Shown here one piece after another: positions 8,965-18,097 of a stretch of DNA of 64,000 bases; position 1 is the first letter of the stretch, and every line of letters begins with the position of its first letter. The stretch comes from Fertoeibacter niger. GTDB taxonomy: Bacteria; Pseudomonadota; Alphaproteobacteria; Rhodobacterales; Rhodobacteraceae. Below the pieces are notes generated by a model. It was not told the DNA's origin and did no database searches. It worked only from the letters and a program-made list of their open reading frames with translations. Where the stretch lies: positions 62,001 through 126,000 of the forward strand of contig NZ_WHUT02000008.1 in assembly GCF_009380135.2 (NCBI RefSeq). Reading direction: 5' to 3'. The translations under genes were made by a program, and so were the position numbers.

Positions 8965-11130
8965 ATGCAAGGCCCAACCCCCACGCGCCGGTCGTTTCTG
9001 GCGGGCATTGCCGCCACCACCGCCGCACTGGTCATCCCGCTTCGGCTGACAACGGCAGAGGCACAGCATGCCCCGGCACCATTCACCCCGCAGCCCCACG
9101 CCTTCATCCGTATCGGCACCGACGGACGGGTCACATTTCTTTTGCCGACCAGCGAGATGGGGCAGGGCACCCATACCGGCCAGGCGCAAATTCTGGCCGA
9201 CGAACTGGGCGCAGGCTGGGCCACCATCTCCGTTGACATGCCAAGGCAGCCGACACCTGACTATCGCCCGCCCTTCATGGGTCAGATGCGGTCGGTTGGC
9301 TCGAACGGCATCCGGTTCTGGCACGATCCGCTGCGCCGCGCCGCAGCCCAGGCCCGCGAGATGCTGACAGCGGCGGCGGCAGGGCGGCTGGGGGTCGATG
9401 CCAGCACGCTGCGCGCGCAGAATGGCCGGATCGTTGACCCCGCCAGCGACCGCGCGATCCCTTTCGGTGATCTGGTCGCCGAGGCGATGGCGCTGCCCGT
9501 GCCGGAAAACCCCACGCTGCGGCCTGAGGCCGAATTGTCGCTGATCGGCCGTTCGGTGCCCCGCCTTGACACCCATGCCAAGGTGACGGGACGCGCGCTT
9601 TTCGGTATCGACACCCGGCGCGAGGGGCAGCTTTATGCGGCAGTCCGGCTGGCCCCGGTCTTTGGCTCTGACGTGGCCGCGATCAACGAGGCCAGCGTCA
9701 TGGGCATGCCGGGCGTGCGGGCGGTTGTGCGCGTGCCGCGCGGTGCGGTGGTTGTGGCAACAGGCTGGTGGCAGGCCAAACAGGCCGCCGACGCGCTGGA
9801 CATCAGCTTCACCGCCACCCAACATGATGACCTGACGACCCAGGCGATCGACGCGATGATGCGCGCGGCGCTGGACCGCCGCGATGTGCCGATGACCACG
9901 CTGCGCGGCGATGCCGCAGCGGCGCTGTCGGCCCAGGGGCGCGTTGTCGTTGCCGACTATCACGTTCCGATGCTGGCCCATGCCTGCATGGAACCGCTGA
10001 ATTGCACGGCCACCTCCACCGATGAGCGCACCGAAATCTGGACAGGCACTCAGGGGCATGACGTGGCGCGCATGACGCTGGAGGCTGCGCTGCAGATACC
10101 GGCTGAACGTTTGTTCATAAACACGCCCTATCTTGGTGGCGGCTTTGGGCGCAGGACCAGCGCCGAGGTCGTGTTGCAGGCGGTTCTGGCCAGCAGGGCC
10201 GTGGGCGGGCACCCGGTCAAGCTGTTGTGGGCGCGCGAGGATGACATGCAGCAGGGCCTTTACCGGCAGACAATGATGTGCCGGATGCGCGCGGCGCTGG
10301 ACGATGCGGGCAATATCCAAGGCCTGCATGTCCGTGTGGCCGGCCCGCAGATGGGGCGGGCGTCGTTCAGGATGGACCCCGACACGGTGGCGCGGGCCAC
10401 AGGCAATCTGGCCAATTTCGACCCGCTGTCGTTGAACGGGTTGTGGGACATGCGCTATGAGATCCCCAATCTGGTGGTGGATCATGCGGTGATCGACCTG
10501 CCGGTCACGTTCAACCCCTGGCGCGGCATCGCGCATTCCTTTACCGCGTTCTTTCTTGAAAGCTTCATCGACGAATGCGCGGCGGCGGCGGGCCGTGACC
10601 CGTTGGAATACCGGCGCGCGCATTGCGCGGGCCAGCCGCGCATGCTGGCCGTGCTGGACCGCGTGGCGGAAATGTCCGGCTGGGGCCAAGCTGCGCCGCC
10701 GGGCATCAGCCGCGGTTTGGCTTTGGCCGAAAGCTATGGCTCCTTTGTGGCCGAGGTGGTCGAACTGCGGGTGACGGATGGCAGGCCGGTGGCTACACGG
10801 GTGTTCGCAGCCATTGACTGCGGCCGGACGATCAACCCCGGGCAGGTCGAGGCCCAGGTGCAGGGTGGCGTGATCGACGGGCTGGGTGCGGCGCTGGCGG
10901 CAAGGATCACCCTGCGCGACGGGCGGGCCGAGCAGTCGAATTTCCACGACTATGCCCTGCCCCGGATCAACGAGGCCCCGCATGTCGAGGTTGCCATCGT
11001 GGACACCGGTTCGCCCCTGGGCGGTGCGGGCGAGCCGGGGCTGCCGCCCGTCGCCCCGGCCTTTGCCAATGCGGTTTTCGCGGCACAGGGCCGCAGGCTG
11101 CGCAATCTGCCATTGTCGGATGCGCTGTGA
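8965..11130 (+). CDS. Molybdopterin large subunit of IorB-like hydroxylase, copy 2, Tat-exported
   Basis: The 721-residue protein has a twin-arginine leader (TRRSFLAG, residues 7-14, then an alanine-rich hydrophobic stretch). Mo-domain signatures match copy 1 (ETGQ-type loop as SEMGQGTHTGQ, GGGFGRR, and GAGEPG with catalytic E690). The start at 8965 is set by AAGGAG at 8951-8956, spaced 8 bp; nearer and farther ATGs (8959, 8935) are badly spaced. Two complete IorAB-like enzymes side by side imply two related substrates or successive oxidations. No XdhC/CoxF-type maturation factor is in the window. Confidence 0.9.
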   Translation: MQGPTPTRRSFLAGIAATTAALVIPLRLTTAEAQHAPAPFTPQPHAFIRIGTDGRVTFLLPTSEMGQGTHTGQAQILADELGAGWATISVDMPRQPTPDYRPPFMGQMRSVGSNGIRFWHDPLRRAAAQAREMLTAAAAGRLGVDASTLRAQNGRIVDPASDRAIPFGDLVAEAMALPVPENPTLRPEAELSLIGRSVPRLDTHAKVTGRALFGIDTRREGQLYAAVRLAPVFGSDVAAINEASVMGMPGVRAVVRVPRGAVVVATGWWQAKQAADALDISFTATQHDDLTTQAIDAMMRAALDRRDVPMTTLRGDAAAALSAQGRVVVADYHVPMLAHACMEPLNCTATSTDERTEIWTGTQGHDVARMTLEAALQIPAERLFINTPYLGGGFGRRTSAEVVLQAVLASRAVGGHPVKLLWAREDDMQQGLYRQTMMCRMRAALDDAGNIQGLHVRVAGPQMGRASFRMDPDTVARATGNLANFDPLSLNGLWDMRYEIPNLVVDHAVIDLPVTFNPWRGIAHSFTAFFLESFIDECAAAAGRDPLEYRRAHCAGQPRMLAVLDRVAEMSGWGQAAPPGISRGLALAESYGSFVAEVVELRVTDGRPVATRVFAAIDCGRTINPGQVEAQVQGGVIDGLGAALAARITLRDGRAEQSNFHDYALPRINEAPHVEVAIVDTGSPLGGAGEPGLPPVAPAFANAVFAAQGRRLRNLPLSDAL

Positions 11131-11170
11131 TGGCCGCCAACAATGTCCCACAACGCAAAGAAGCAGACTG

Positions 11171-12085
11171 ATGACCAGATGGACGACAAAAGACATGCCC
11201 CCGCAACATGGCCGTATGGCGGTGATCACCGGCACCGGCGGGCTGGGATATGAAACCGCCCTCGCGCTGGCGCACGCCGGGGCGGATGTGGTGATTGCCG
11301 GGCGCAACCCGCAAAAGGGGGCCGCTGCGGTGGCTGCGATCAAGCACGCCGTTCCCCGGGCGAAAGTGCGGTTCGGCGAGGTGGATCTGGCAGACCTGGC
11401 CTCGGTCGCGGCTTTTGCTGCGCAACTGGCGATGACGCAGGACCGTCTTGATCTGCTGATCAACAATGCGGGTGTCATGAGCCCGCCGCAGCGTCGCGAA
11501 ACCAGCGACGGGTTCGAATTGCAGTTCGGCACCAATCATCTGGCCCATTTCGCGCTGACGGCCCATCTGATGCCACTGCTGAAGCGGGGCAATGCGCCGC
11601 GCGTTGTCAGCCTGTCCAGCGTGGCGGCCCGGCAAGGCGCGATCAACTTTGCCGATCTTCAGGCGCGGTCGGGTTACAAGCCGATGCCGGTCTATGCCCA
11701 GTCAAAACTCGCTTGCCTGATGTTCGCGCTGGAATTCAGCCGCCGCAGCATGGCGGCAGGCTGGGGGATCGCCAGCATTGCGGCCCATCCCGGGGTTGCA
11801 CGGACCGACCTGCTGCCGAACGGTGCGGGTGCAACCAGCGGCGCAGGGTTGGCGCGGCGGTTCCTGTGGTTCCTGTTTCAACCTGCCGCCCAGGGGGCGT
11901 TGCCGTCGCTGTTTGCGGCCACCGACCCTGCTGCACGAAATGGCAGCTATTACGGGCCTGACCGGCTTGGCGGCACACGGGGCCATCCGACCGAAGAGAC
12001 GCCGCCCAAACAGGCGCTGGATGCCGCTGTAGCCGCGCGGCTGTGGGACATCTCGGAAGAGCTGACAAGGGTGAGTTTTGGCTAG
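11171..12085 (+). CDS. SDR oxidoreductase, retinol-dehydrogenase-like
   Basis: The 304-residue protein is an atypically long classical SDR of the WWOX/retinol-dehydrogenase type. It has the cofactor loop TGTGGLG (20-26), NNAG at 98-101, the catalytic serine near 149-150 and YAQSK (Y175, K179). It would interconvert an alcohol and carbonyl with NAD(P)H in the cytoplasm. It lies 40 bp after the second Mo-hydroxylase in the same direction and is probably the last gene of that operon, which would fit an alcohol to aldehyde to acid sequence. Confidence 0.82.
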   Translation: MTRWTTKDMPPQHGRMAVITGTGGLGYETALALAHAGADVVIAGRNPQKGAAAVAAIKHAVPRAKVRFGEVDLADLASVAAFAAQLAMTQDRLDLLINNAGVMSPPQRRETSDGFELQFGTNHLAHFALTAHLMPLLKRGNAPRVVSLSSVAARQGAINFADLQARSGYKPMPVYAQSKLACLMFALEFSRRSMAAGWGIASIAAHPGVARTDLLPNGAGATSGAGLARRFLWFLFQPAAQGALPSLFAATDPAARNGSYYGPDRLGGTRGHPTEETPPKQALDAAVAARLWDISEELTRVSFG

Positions 12086-12121
12086 AGCGGCGCAAGCCAC
12101 GGCGGCAGCACGCGCAGCGGC

Positions 12122-13315
12122 CTAAGCCGGAAGGCTGCCAGCCCCGGCATCATGCGCGGCCCGCAGCAGACCCAGCGCATCGCCCAATGGCAGGGCGCGC
12201 AAACCGTTCGCCACCGGCACGTCACGCGTGCCGGCGTAGACCAGCACGCGGTGCGTGGCCGCAATATCCTCGGCGGCCAGATGAAAGCCGCGCGACACTT
12301 TGGGCGCGGTTGTGCGCTTTATCTCGATCGCCCAGACTGCGCCCGAGGGCAGCCGCAGGATCAGATCCAGTTCGGCCCCGCCCGAGGTGCGGTAGAAAAA
12401 GGGCTCGGTGCCCGGCGGTGCGGCGGCGATCAGCGCCTCCAGGCAGAACCCCTCCCAACTGCCGCCCACCACCGGATGCCCCAGCAGGCTTTCCAACGTG
12501 CCAAGACCCAGCAGGGCATGCACCAGCCCGCTGTCCCTGACATAGACCTTGGGCGATTTCACCAGCCGTTTGCCCGCGTTCTGGTGCCAAGGGGCCAGCC
12601 TGCGCACCAGCATCAGATCGACCAGCAGGTCAAGATAACGCCCGATGGTCTGGCCCGACACGCCCAAGCCTTCGGCCAGCGCCGCCGCATTCAGCAGGCC
12701 ACCCTGCGCATGGGCCAGCATCGTCCAGAACCGGCGCAGGGTGGTCGCGGGGATGCGCGGGCCAAGGGCGGGAATGTCACGCTCCAGATAGGTGCGCAGG
12801 AAATCCTCGCGCCAGGTCTGGCTGGCCCGGTTGCTGGCCGCCTGAAAACTGTCGGGAAAGCCGCCGCGCAGCCAGAGGTCATGCAGCCGGTCTTTGCCCA
12901 CCTCGTCCAGCAGCAGGGGTGGCATTTCTTCATAGCGCACCCGGCCAGCCAGCGATTCCGCCGATTGCTGCAACAGCACATGCGAGGCGGAGCCCAGCAG
13001 CAGAAACTGCCCCGTGCGGAACCCCCGGCGGCGCCGCATGTCGATCTGCCCTCGCAGGCTGGCAAACAGCCCGGGCATCTGCTGCACCTCATCCAGGATC
13101 ACCAGCTTGCCTGCCTGCTCATCCAGATAAAGATCAGGCTCGGCCAGTATCCGGCGGTCTGCCTCACGTTCCAGATCAAGATAGACCGAGGGCCGCGTGC
13201 CCGCGATGTCCAGCGCCAGCGTGGTCTTGCCCACCTGCCGCGGCCCAAGCAGGACAACGGCAGCCTGTTCATCCAGGGCCGACAAGACGATCTGATGGGC
13301 GTGGCGCGGATACAT
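12122..13315 (-). CDS. AAA-type ATPase with DUF4143 domain
   Basis: The 397-residue protein has Walker A GPRQVGKTT (about residues 24-32), Walker B LVILDEVQ, and a C-terminal DUF4143 nuclease-like domain with a GAELDLIL and AIEIKRT pattern (D/E-x-K type). These ATPases are common and mobile, of unknown function. The start was placed at the MYPRH methionine (13315) because family members begin there; an in-frame extension to 13360 runs through an inverted repeat. It is convergent with the SDR gene and lies downstream of the amidohydrolase gene, so it could be read through from that operon or have its own promoter. Confidence 0.8.
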   Translation of the reverse strand: MYPRHAHQIVLSALDEQAAVVLLGPRQVGKTTLALDIAGTRPSVYLDLEREADRRILAEPDLYLDEQAGKLVILDEVQQMPGLFASLRGQIDMRRRRGFRTGQFLLLGSASHVLLQQSAESLAGRVRYEEMPPLLLDEVGKDRLHDLWLRGGFPDSFQAASNRASQTWREDFLRTYLERDIPALGPRIPATTLRRFWTMLAHAQGGLLNAAALAEGLGVSGQTIGRYLDLLVDLMLVRRLAPWHQNAGKRLVKSPKVYVRDSGLVHALLGLGTLESLLGHPVVGGSWEGFCLEALIAAAPPGTEPFFYRTSGGAELDLILRLPSGAVWAIEIKRTTAPKVSRGFHLAAEDIAATHRVLVYAGTRDVPVANGLRALPLGDALGLLRAAHDAGAGSLPA

Positions 13316-13316
13316 A

Positions 13317-13353
13317 CCTTGCAAATACTCCATAGCGTGGAAGATTTGCAAGG
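13317..13353 (-). promoter_or_regulatory. Perfect inverted repeat immediately before the DUF4143 ATPase start
   Basis: CCTTGCAAAT and ATTTGCAAGG, ten-base perfect arms with a 17-base spacer, end 2 bp before the ATG at 13315. It is A/T-rich for this window, so an operator or translation-control hairpin is more likely than an intrinsic terminator of the upstream operon; no T-run follows. Confidence 0.45.
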
Positions 13354-13372
13354 ATATCATTAGTTGAAAATG

Positions 13373-14245
13373 TCACACCAGTCGCAACAGCCGCGCGGCA
13401 TTGTCTTTCAGGATCAGCGGGCGCACCTCATCCCGGAAATCGGCCTTGTCGAACGCATCCAGCCACTTTTCCGGCGCGATCATCGGCCAGTCGGACCCGA
13501 ACAGCATCTTGTGCTTCAGGATCGTGTTGGCATAGCGCACAAGGATCGGCGGGAAATACTTCGGCGACCAGCCCGACAGGTCGATGTAGACATTCGGCTT
13601 GTGCGTCGCCACCGACAGCGCCTCTTCCTGCCAGGGAAAGCTGGGATGCGCCAGGATGATCGGCATGTCGGAAAAATCCACCGCCACATCGTCGATATAC
13701 ATGGGGTTGGAATATTTCAGCCGCATGCCGTTGCCGCCGCGCATGCCCGCCCCCACGCCGGTCTGCCCGGTGTGGAACAGCGCCGGTTTGCCGGTTTCGG
13801 CAATCGCCTCATACAGCGGATATGCCATGCGGTCATTCGGGAAAAACCCCTGCATCGTGGGATGAAACTTGAACCCCTGCACGCCATGGTCGCGCACCAG
13901 CGTGCGCGCCTCACGCGCGCCAAGCCGCCCCTTGGCCGGGTCGATCGACGCGAAGGGGATCAGCACATCGGCATTCTGCGCCGCCAGTTCGGCCACTTCT
14001 TCGTTGCGGTAGCGGCGAAAGCCGGTCTCGCGTTCGGCATCCACCGGAAAGATCACGGCGGCGATGTTCTGCGCGCGGTAATGCGCGGCGGTCTGGGCAA
14101 TGGTGGGCGGGTGCTGCCACGGCGCGCCAAAGTATTTTGCCATCGCCGATTGCAGATCGTCATAGCCATCATCACTGTGGCAGCCGCAGGGCTCTTCGGC
14201 ATGGGTGTGAAAATCAATCGCGCGGATACTGGCCAGATCAAACAT
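13373..14245 (-). CDS. Amidohydrolase-2 family protein (hydroxycinnamate operon)
   Basis: The 290-residue TIM-barrel metal enzyme has the N-terminal DFHTHAEE metal motif, HP in a late strand (ILAHPSFPW) and FGSDWP with the catalytic aspartate. Members are metal-dependent decarboxylases or C-C/C-O hydrolases of aromatic acids. Its start overlaps the fcs stop by 8 bp, so it is the last gene of the hydroxycinnamate operon. An amidohydrolase in such operons is proposed to act on the ring-substituted intermediate after side-chain shortening; here decarboxylation or hydrolysis of an aromatic CoA/acid product is inference. Confidence 0.75.
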   Translation of the reverse strand: MFDLASIRAIDFHTHAEEPCGCHSDDGYDDLQSAMAKYFGAPWQHPPTIAQTAAHYRAQNIAAVIFPVDAERETGFRRYRNEEVAELAAQNADVLIPFASIDPAKGRLGAREARTLVRDHGVQGFKFHPTMQGFFPNDRMAYPLYEAIAETGKPALFHTGQTGVGAGMRGGNGMRLKYSNPMYIDDVAVDFSDMPIILAHPSFPWQEEALSVATHKPNVYIDLSGWSPKYFPPILVRYANTILKHKMLFGSDWPMIAPEKWLDAFDKADFRDEVRPLILKDNAARLLRLV

Positions 14246-16034
14246 CGTCGCCTCCCAGAACCCGGATCACGGCGGGGTCATCATTGTCATAAAGCCGGTC
14301 TACCATATCCGCGCGCCGGGTCAGGATGCGGCGGATGTTGAGGCTGCCCTTGTCCGTAACCTCGTGCAGATCCAGCCTTGGCGGTTCGGCCAGAACCAGC
14401 GCCCGGGCAATGCACCGCGCCGATCCGGTGGCTTGCCGGGCGAGTGGTGCCAGCCGCTGCCTGAGCACCTGACGCAGATCGTCGCCATCGGCCTGCCCGT
14501 GTCCGGCCAGTGGAAAGACCAGCAGGCCCACCTCCCCACGGTCATGGCCGCAGATCACCACATCCTGCACCACACCAGCCAATGCCGCCAGCGCCTCCAG
14601 CCGCAGGGCTCCGGCCTGCACCCAGGTGCCGGTCATCAGCTTGAAATCCTCCGACACGCGGCCATCGAACACCAGCCCCCGCGCGGCATCGCCCGGATCA
14701 AGGAATTTCAGCGCATCGCCGGTCACAAGAAAGCCCTCGTCATCAAACGCCTCGGCCGATTTCACCGGATCGGCGTAGTAGCCCGCCATCACATTCGGCC
14801 CCGTCACGCGCAATTCACAGCGCATGTCGGCGTCAGGCAACAGTTTCACCGTCACGCCGGGCAGCGGCACGCCCACCACGCCCGAACGGCCGATGGGTTC
14901 ATGCACCATGATTGCCGCGGGTGCTGTTTCTGTCATCCCCCAACTGGAAGCCATCAGCGGCAGGCGGCCCTGTTCGGCCATGGCAAAACGCTCCAGCTTT
15001 TCCCACACGTCCTGCGGCAGGGACGCACCGGCGTAAAAGATCAGGTCAAGACCGCCGAAATAGGCGCGGCGCAGCCCGGCGTCAGCCTCCATCGCCGCGA
15101 CCAGCATGGCAAAACCCACCGGCACGTTGAACGACAGGCTGCCCGGATGTTCGCGCAGGTTGCGCAGGCTTGCGGCAAAACCGGCCTTGGTGGGCTTGCC
15201 ATCGTCGATATACAGGCTGCCGCCGTGGCAGAGCATCATGTTGACGTTGTGGCTGCCGCCAAAGACATGGTTCCATGGCAGCCAATCCAGTATCTTTGGC
15301 GGGCGGGCCGACAGGAACGGCATGGCCGCCGCCATCTGCGCCTGATTGGCGCACATCATGCCATGTGTCGTCAGCACGCCCTTGGGGTCTGACGTGGAAC
15401 CCGAGGTGAACAGTATCTTGGCCAGCGTATCAGGCCCCACCCTTGCATGGGCCGCCGCAAGGTCAACCCCGCCATCGCCGCGCAGCAGATCGGCAAAGGG
15501 CGTGACCGCCGCCCCACCGGGCACCGAGGCCACAACCTCCATCCCGTGCAACTGTGGCAGGGCCAGCGCCCCGGCATAAAGTGCGGCATCCGTCACATAG
15601 GCCATGGCCGGGCGCACCTTGTCGACCACATAGATCAGCCGGCCATAAGCCTCGGGGATCAGGGCATATTGCTCGGCCAGGGGCACCACCGGCACGCCCA
15701 CATATTGCGCCGCCAGCGACAGCAGCAGATGGTCCACCCCGTTGCCCGACAGCATGACAATAGGTGTATCCGGCCCCAGACCACGCCCGACCAGCACCGC
15801 ACCAATGGCCTGCACCTGCGCCAGAGTGGCTGCAAACGCCTCTTCCCGCCAGCCCTCGCCCGAGCGTTCCGCCACGAACACCCGGTCAGGCGCCGCCGCC
15901 GCCCAGTGGTGCAGCCAGTCGCCGGTGTTGCGCGCCACCGGGCCAAGATCATGCCCCGACCGCAGCAGGATGCTGCCATCGGCCCTGTCCTCGCGGATGA
16001 CCCTGTGCGGTGTGTAGCTGGAAAATTCGCTCAT
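14238..16034 (-). CDS. fcs: Feruloyl-CoA (hydroxycinnamoyl-CoA) synthase
   Basis: The 598-residue ANL-superfamily enzyme has the phosphate loop TSGSTSDPKG (210-219), SSWGMTETAPA and the C-terminal TDKGSLN segment where feruloyl-CoA synthases have TDKGSIN, with the catalytic lysine. It activates ferulate, coumarate or caffeate to the CoA thioester with ATP. It is the fourth gene of the SDR-crotonase-marR-fcs-amidohydrolase operon, starting 26 bp after marR. Exact aromatic specificity is not readable. Confidence 0.85.
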   Translation of the reverse strand: MSEFSSYTPHRVIREDRADGSILLRSGHDLGPVARNTGDWLHHWAAAAPDRVFVAERSGEGWREEAFAATLAQVQAIGAVLVGRGLGPDTPIVMLSGNGVDHLLLSLAAQYVGVPVVPLAEQYALIPEAYGRLIYVVDKVRPAMAYVTDAALYAGALALPQLHGMEVVASVPGGAAVTPFADLLRGDGGVDLAAAHARVGPDTLAKILFTSGSTSDPKGVLTTHGMMCANQAQMAAAMPFLSARPPKILDWLPWNHVFGGSHNVNMMLCHGGSLYIDDGKPTKAGFAASLRNLREHPGSLSFNVPVGFAMLVAAMEADAGLRRAYFGGLDLIFYAGASLPQDVWEKLERFAMAEQGRLPLMASSWGMTETAPAAIMVHEPIGRSGVVGVPLPGVTVKLLPDADMRCELRVTGPNVMAGYYADPVKSAEAFDDEGFLVTGDALKFLDPGDAARGLVFDGRVSEDFKLMTGTWVQAGALRLEALAALAGVVQDVVICGHDRGEVGLLVFPLAGHGQADGDDLRQVLRQRLAPLARQATGSARCIARALVLAEPPRLDLHEVTDKGSLNIRRILTRRADMVDRLYDNDDPAVIRVLGGDDV

Positions 16035-16059
16035 CTGCTGCCCCCCCCCGGCGCAATGG

Positions 16060-16524
16060 TCATGCGGTGCCGCGAATCCTGATCAGCGCCTGTTCCAGCG
16101 CCAACCGTTCCTGCGGATCTAGCACGGCCAGAATGCGCGCCTCATGCGCCAGAACCGCCGCCAGCGCCCTGTCACGCAGCCTGCGCCCGGGCAGCGTGGC
16201 GCTCAATGCATGGGCGCGGCGGTCGTTCGGCACCGGGTTGCGCAGGATCAGACCGCGACCCTCCAGCTCGTCCACGATCACCACCAGATTGGGCCGCTTT
16301 ATCGCCAGAGCCTCGGCAAGTTGCGTCTGGGTCAGGCCGTTATTGTCGGCAATCAACGTCAGCGCGGAAAACGTCAGCATCCGCAGATCAAGCGGGGCCA
16401 GAACCTCGCCCAGATCGGCATGGATCACGTTGAACGCGCGTTTCAGGTTATAGCCCGCAAGGCGGCGCAATGTGTCATCCGACACCTGATCGACGGCGGG
16501 CATGCTGTGCATGGGCTGGGTCAT
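16060..16524 (-). CDS. MarR-family regulator of hydroxycinnamate operon
   Basis: The 154-residue winged-helix protein has the MarR beta-wing signature NPVPNDRRAHAL and a recognition helix around LTQTQLAEALAIKRPNLVVIVDELE. In other bacteria (for example CouR of Rhodopseudomonas palustris) MarR repressors of such operons bind coumaroyl- or feruloyl-CoA. The gene is inside the operon, 6 bp after the crotonase stop, so feedback on the whole operon is likely. The A/T-rich promoter region at 18098-18129 is the candidate target. Confidence 0.85.
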   Translation of the reverse strand: MTQPMHSMPAVDQVSDDTLRRLAGYNLKRAFNVIHADLGEVLAPLDLRMLTFSALTLIADNNGLTQTQLAEALAIKRPNLVVIVDELEGRGLILRNPVPNDRRAHALSATLPGRRLRDRALAAVLAHEARILAVLDPQERLALEQALIRIRGTA

Positions 16525-16530
16525 GCCGCT

Positions 16531-17298
16531 TTACCGGAACGCCGGGCTGCGTTTTTGCAGGAACGCCTGCAAGCCTTCCTGCGCATCCGGGCTGGTTTGC
16601 GTCAGCGCCGCGCACAGGCTTTCGGTGAACAGCCCGTCAGCCTTGGCCATGTCCTCGATCCGGCTGATGGCCTGAATCATGACGTAGTTCGACAGCGGCG
16701 CATTGCTGGCAATCTTTGCCGCCAGATCCTGCGCCATGGCCAGCGCGGCACCCTCGGCCACCGCATAATGCGCCAGCCCCAGCGCCACGCCCTCATCCGC
16801 GCCATATTTCCGCCCGGTCAGCATCATTTCGATCATCCGGTCGGCCCCCAGAATGCGCCCCAGACGCACCGAGGCCCCGCCGCCCACGAAAATGCCGCGC
16901 CGCCCCTCGGGCAACTGAAAGATGGTCGAGGGTTCCGCGATGCGCACATGGGTGGCCGCCGCCATTTCCAGCCCGCCACCGATCACCGCGCCGAACATGG
17001 CGGAAACCACCGGCAGCCCGCCATACTGGATCAGATCCATCACCCGGTGCCAGTTGCGCGAATGGCGCATCGTGCCTTCGGCGTCGCGGGCCACATGTTC
17101 CGACAGATCGAGCCCCGAGCAAAAGTGCCCCGCCGTTCCGGTCAGGATCGCCACCCGCACCCCAGTGGGCGGATGGGCAAAGAACGCCTCGATCTCCTCC
17201 AGCAGGGCGTCGCACATGGCGTTGCGTTTCGCGGGGCGGTTCATCGTCAGCGTGGCCACGGGGCCATCGACTGCGATCAGCAGCATGGGTTCGGACAT
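16531..17298 (-). CDS. Crotonase-fold enoyl-CoA hydratase (hydroxycinnamoyl-CoA)
   Basis: The 255-residue protein has the oxyanion-hole GGGLE (107-111) and a glutamate at 131 in the position of the hydratase catalytic acid. The start at 17298 follows GGAG and is chosen over an upstream ATG at 17343 that would overlap the SDR gene. In this operon it would hydrate the side chain of hydroxycinnamoyl-CoA. A separate SDR next door suggests beta-oxidation-like shortening rather than the one-step hydratase-lyase route of Pseudomonas Ech, but the two cannot be told apart with certainty. Confidence 0.8.
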   Translation of the reverse strand: MSEPMLLIAVDGPVATLTMNRPAKRNAMCDALLEEIEAFFAHPPTGVRVAILTGTAGHFCSGLDLSEHVARDAEGTMRHSRNWHRVMDLIQYGGLPVVSAMFGAVIGGGLEMAAATHVRIAEPSTIFQLPEGRRGIFVGGGASVRLGRILGADRMIEMMLTGRKYGADEGVALGLAHYAVAEGAALAMAQDLAAKIASNAPLSNYVMIQAISRIEDMAKADGLFTESLCAALTQTSPDAQEGLQAFLQKRSPAFR

Positions 17299-17311
17299 TG
17301 CAGGCTCCAGT

Positions 17312-18076
17312 TCAGCGGGGCGGCAGGCGCACGGCACCGTCAAGGCGGATGGTCGTGCCGTTCAGCAGCGGGTTGCGGATGATCTGTTCGACCAGCATGG
17401 CATATTCGCCCGCCTGCCCCAGACGCGGCGGAAAGGGGATGTTGGCGGTGATCGTGGCCAGCACGTCAGGCGGCAGGCCATCGGTCATCGCGGTTTCAAA
17501 CATGCCGGGCGCGATGGTGGCCACGCGGATGCCGAAACGCGCCAGTTCGCGCGCGGCGGGCAGCGTCATCGACACGACGCCCCCCTTCGATGCCGCATAG
17601 GCCGCCTGACCGATCTGGCCATCCTGCCAGGCGACCGAGGCGGTGTTGACGATCACCCCCCGCGCGCCATCGGGGCCAAGCGGGGCCAGCCCCTCCATCG
17701 CGCGGGCGGCGTGGGACATCACGGTATAGGTGCCCAGCAGGTTCACCTGCAACGTGCGGGCAAAGGCCGCGACCGACAGCTTGCCCTCACGCCCCAGAAT
17801 GCGGGCAGCCGTGCCGATCCCGGCGCAGTTCACCACGAAACGCGGGGCACCAAAGGCCGCTGCCACCTGCGCAAAGGCTGCGGCGACCGCCGGTTCATCG
17901 GCCACATCTGCCTGCACCGCCAGGCCGCCGATCTCTTGCGCGACGTGACTGGCGCGGGGCAGGTCGAAATCCAGCACCGCCACCCGCGCACCCAACCCGG
18001 ACAGATGCCGCGCGGTCGCCGCGCCCAGACCGCTGCCTGCACCTGTCACCAAAGCCACTGATCCGGCAATTTCCAC
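17312..18076 (-). CDS. SDR 3-hydroxyacyl-CoA dehydrogenase, HSD17B10-like
   Basis: The 254-residue classical SDR has TGAGSGLG (11-18), NCAG at 83-86, S147 and YAASK (Y160, K164). The long insertion around residues 85-100 and overall layout match type II 3-hydroxyacyl-CoA dehydrogenases, which oxidise beta-hydroxyacyl-CoA with NAD+. It is the first gene of the hydroxycinnamate operon, 13 bp before the crotonase. With the crotonase it would carry a hydratase-dehydrogenase sequence on a phenylpropanoid-CoA. Other SDR substrates cannot be excluded. Confidence 0.8.
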   Translation of the reverse strand: MEIAGSVALVTGAGSGLGAATARHLSGLGARVAVLDFDLPRASHVAQEIGGLAVQADVADEPAVAAAFAQVAAAFGAPRFVVNCAGIGTAARILGREGKLSVAAFARTLQVNLLGTYTVMSHAARAMEGLAPLGPDGARGVIVNTASVAWQDGQIGQAAYAASKGGVVSMTLPAARELARFGIRVATIAPGMFETAMTDGLPPDVLATITANIPFPPRLGQAGEYAMLVEQIIRNPLLNGTTIRLDGAVRLPPR

Positions 18077-18097
18077 GGCAAACCCCCAACCTTTCCT

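Noticed and set aside
8932-11535. A long minus-strand frame opposite the second Mo large subunit
   Set aside because: No ribosome site or domain; the plus strand codes a conserved enzyme.
16531-17298. Crotonase as hydroxycinnamoyl-CoA hydratase-lyase (Ech)
   Set aside because: General hydratase residues are present but no lyase-specific feature is visible, and an SDR next to it suggests stepwise oxidation; left as hydratase.
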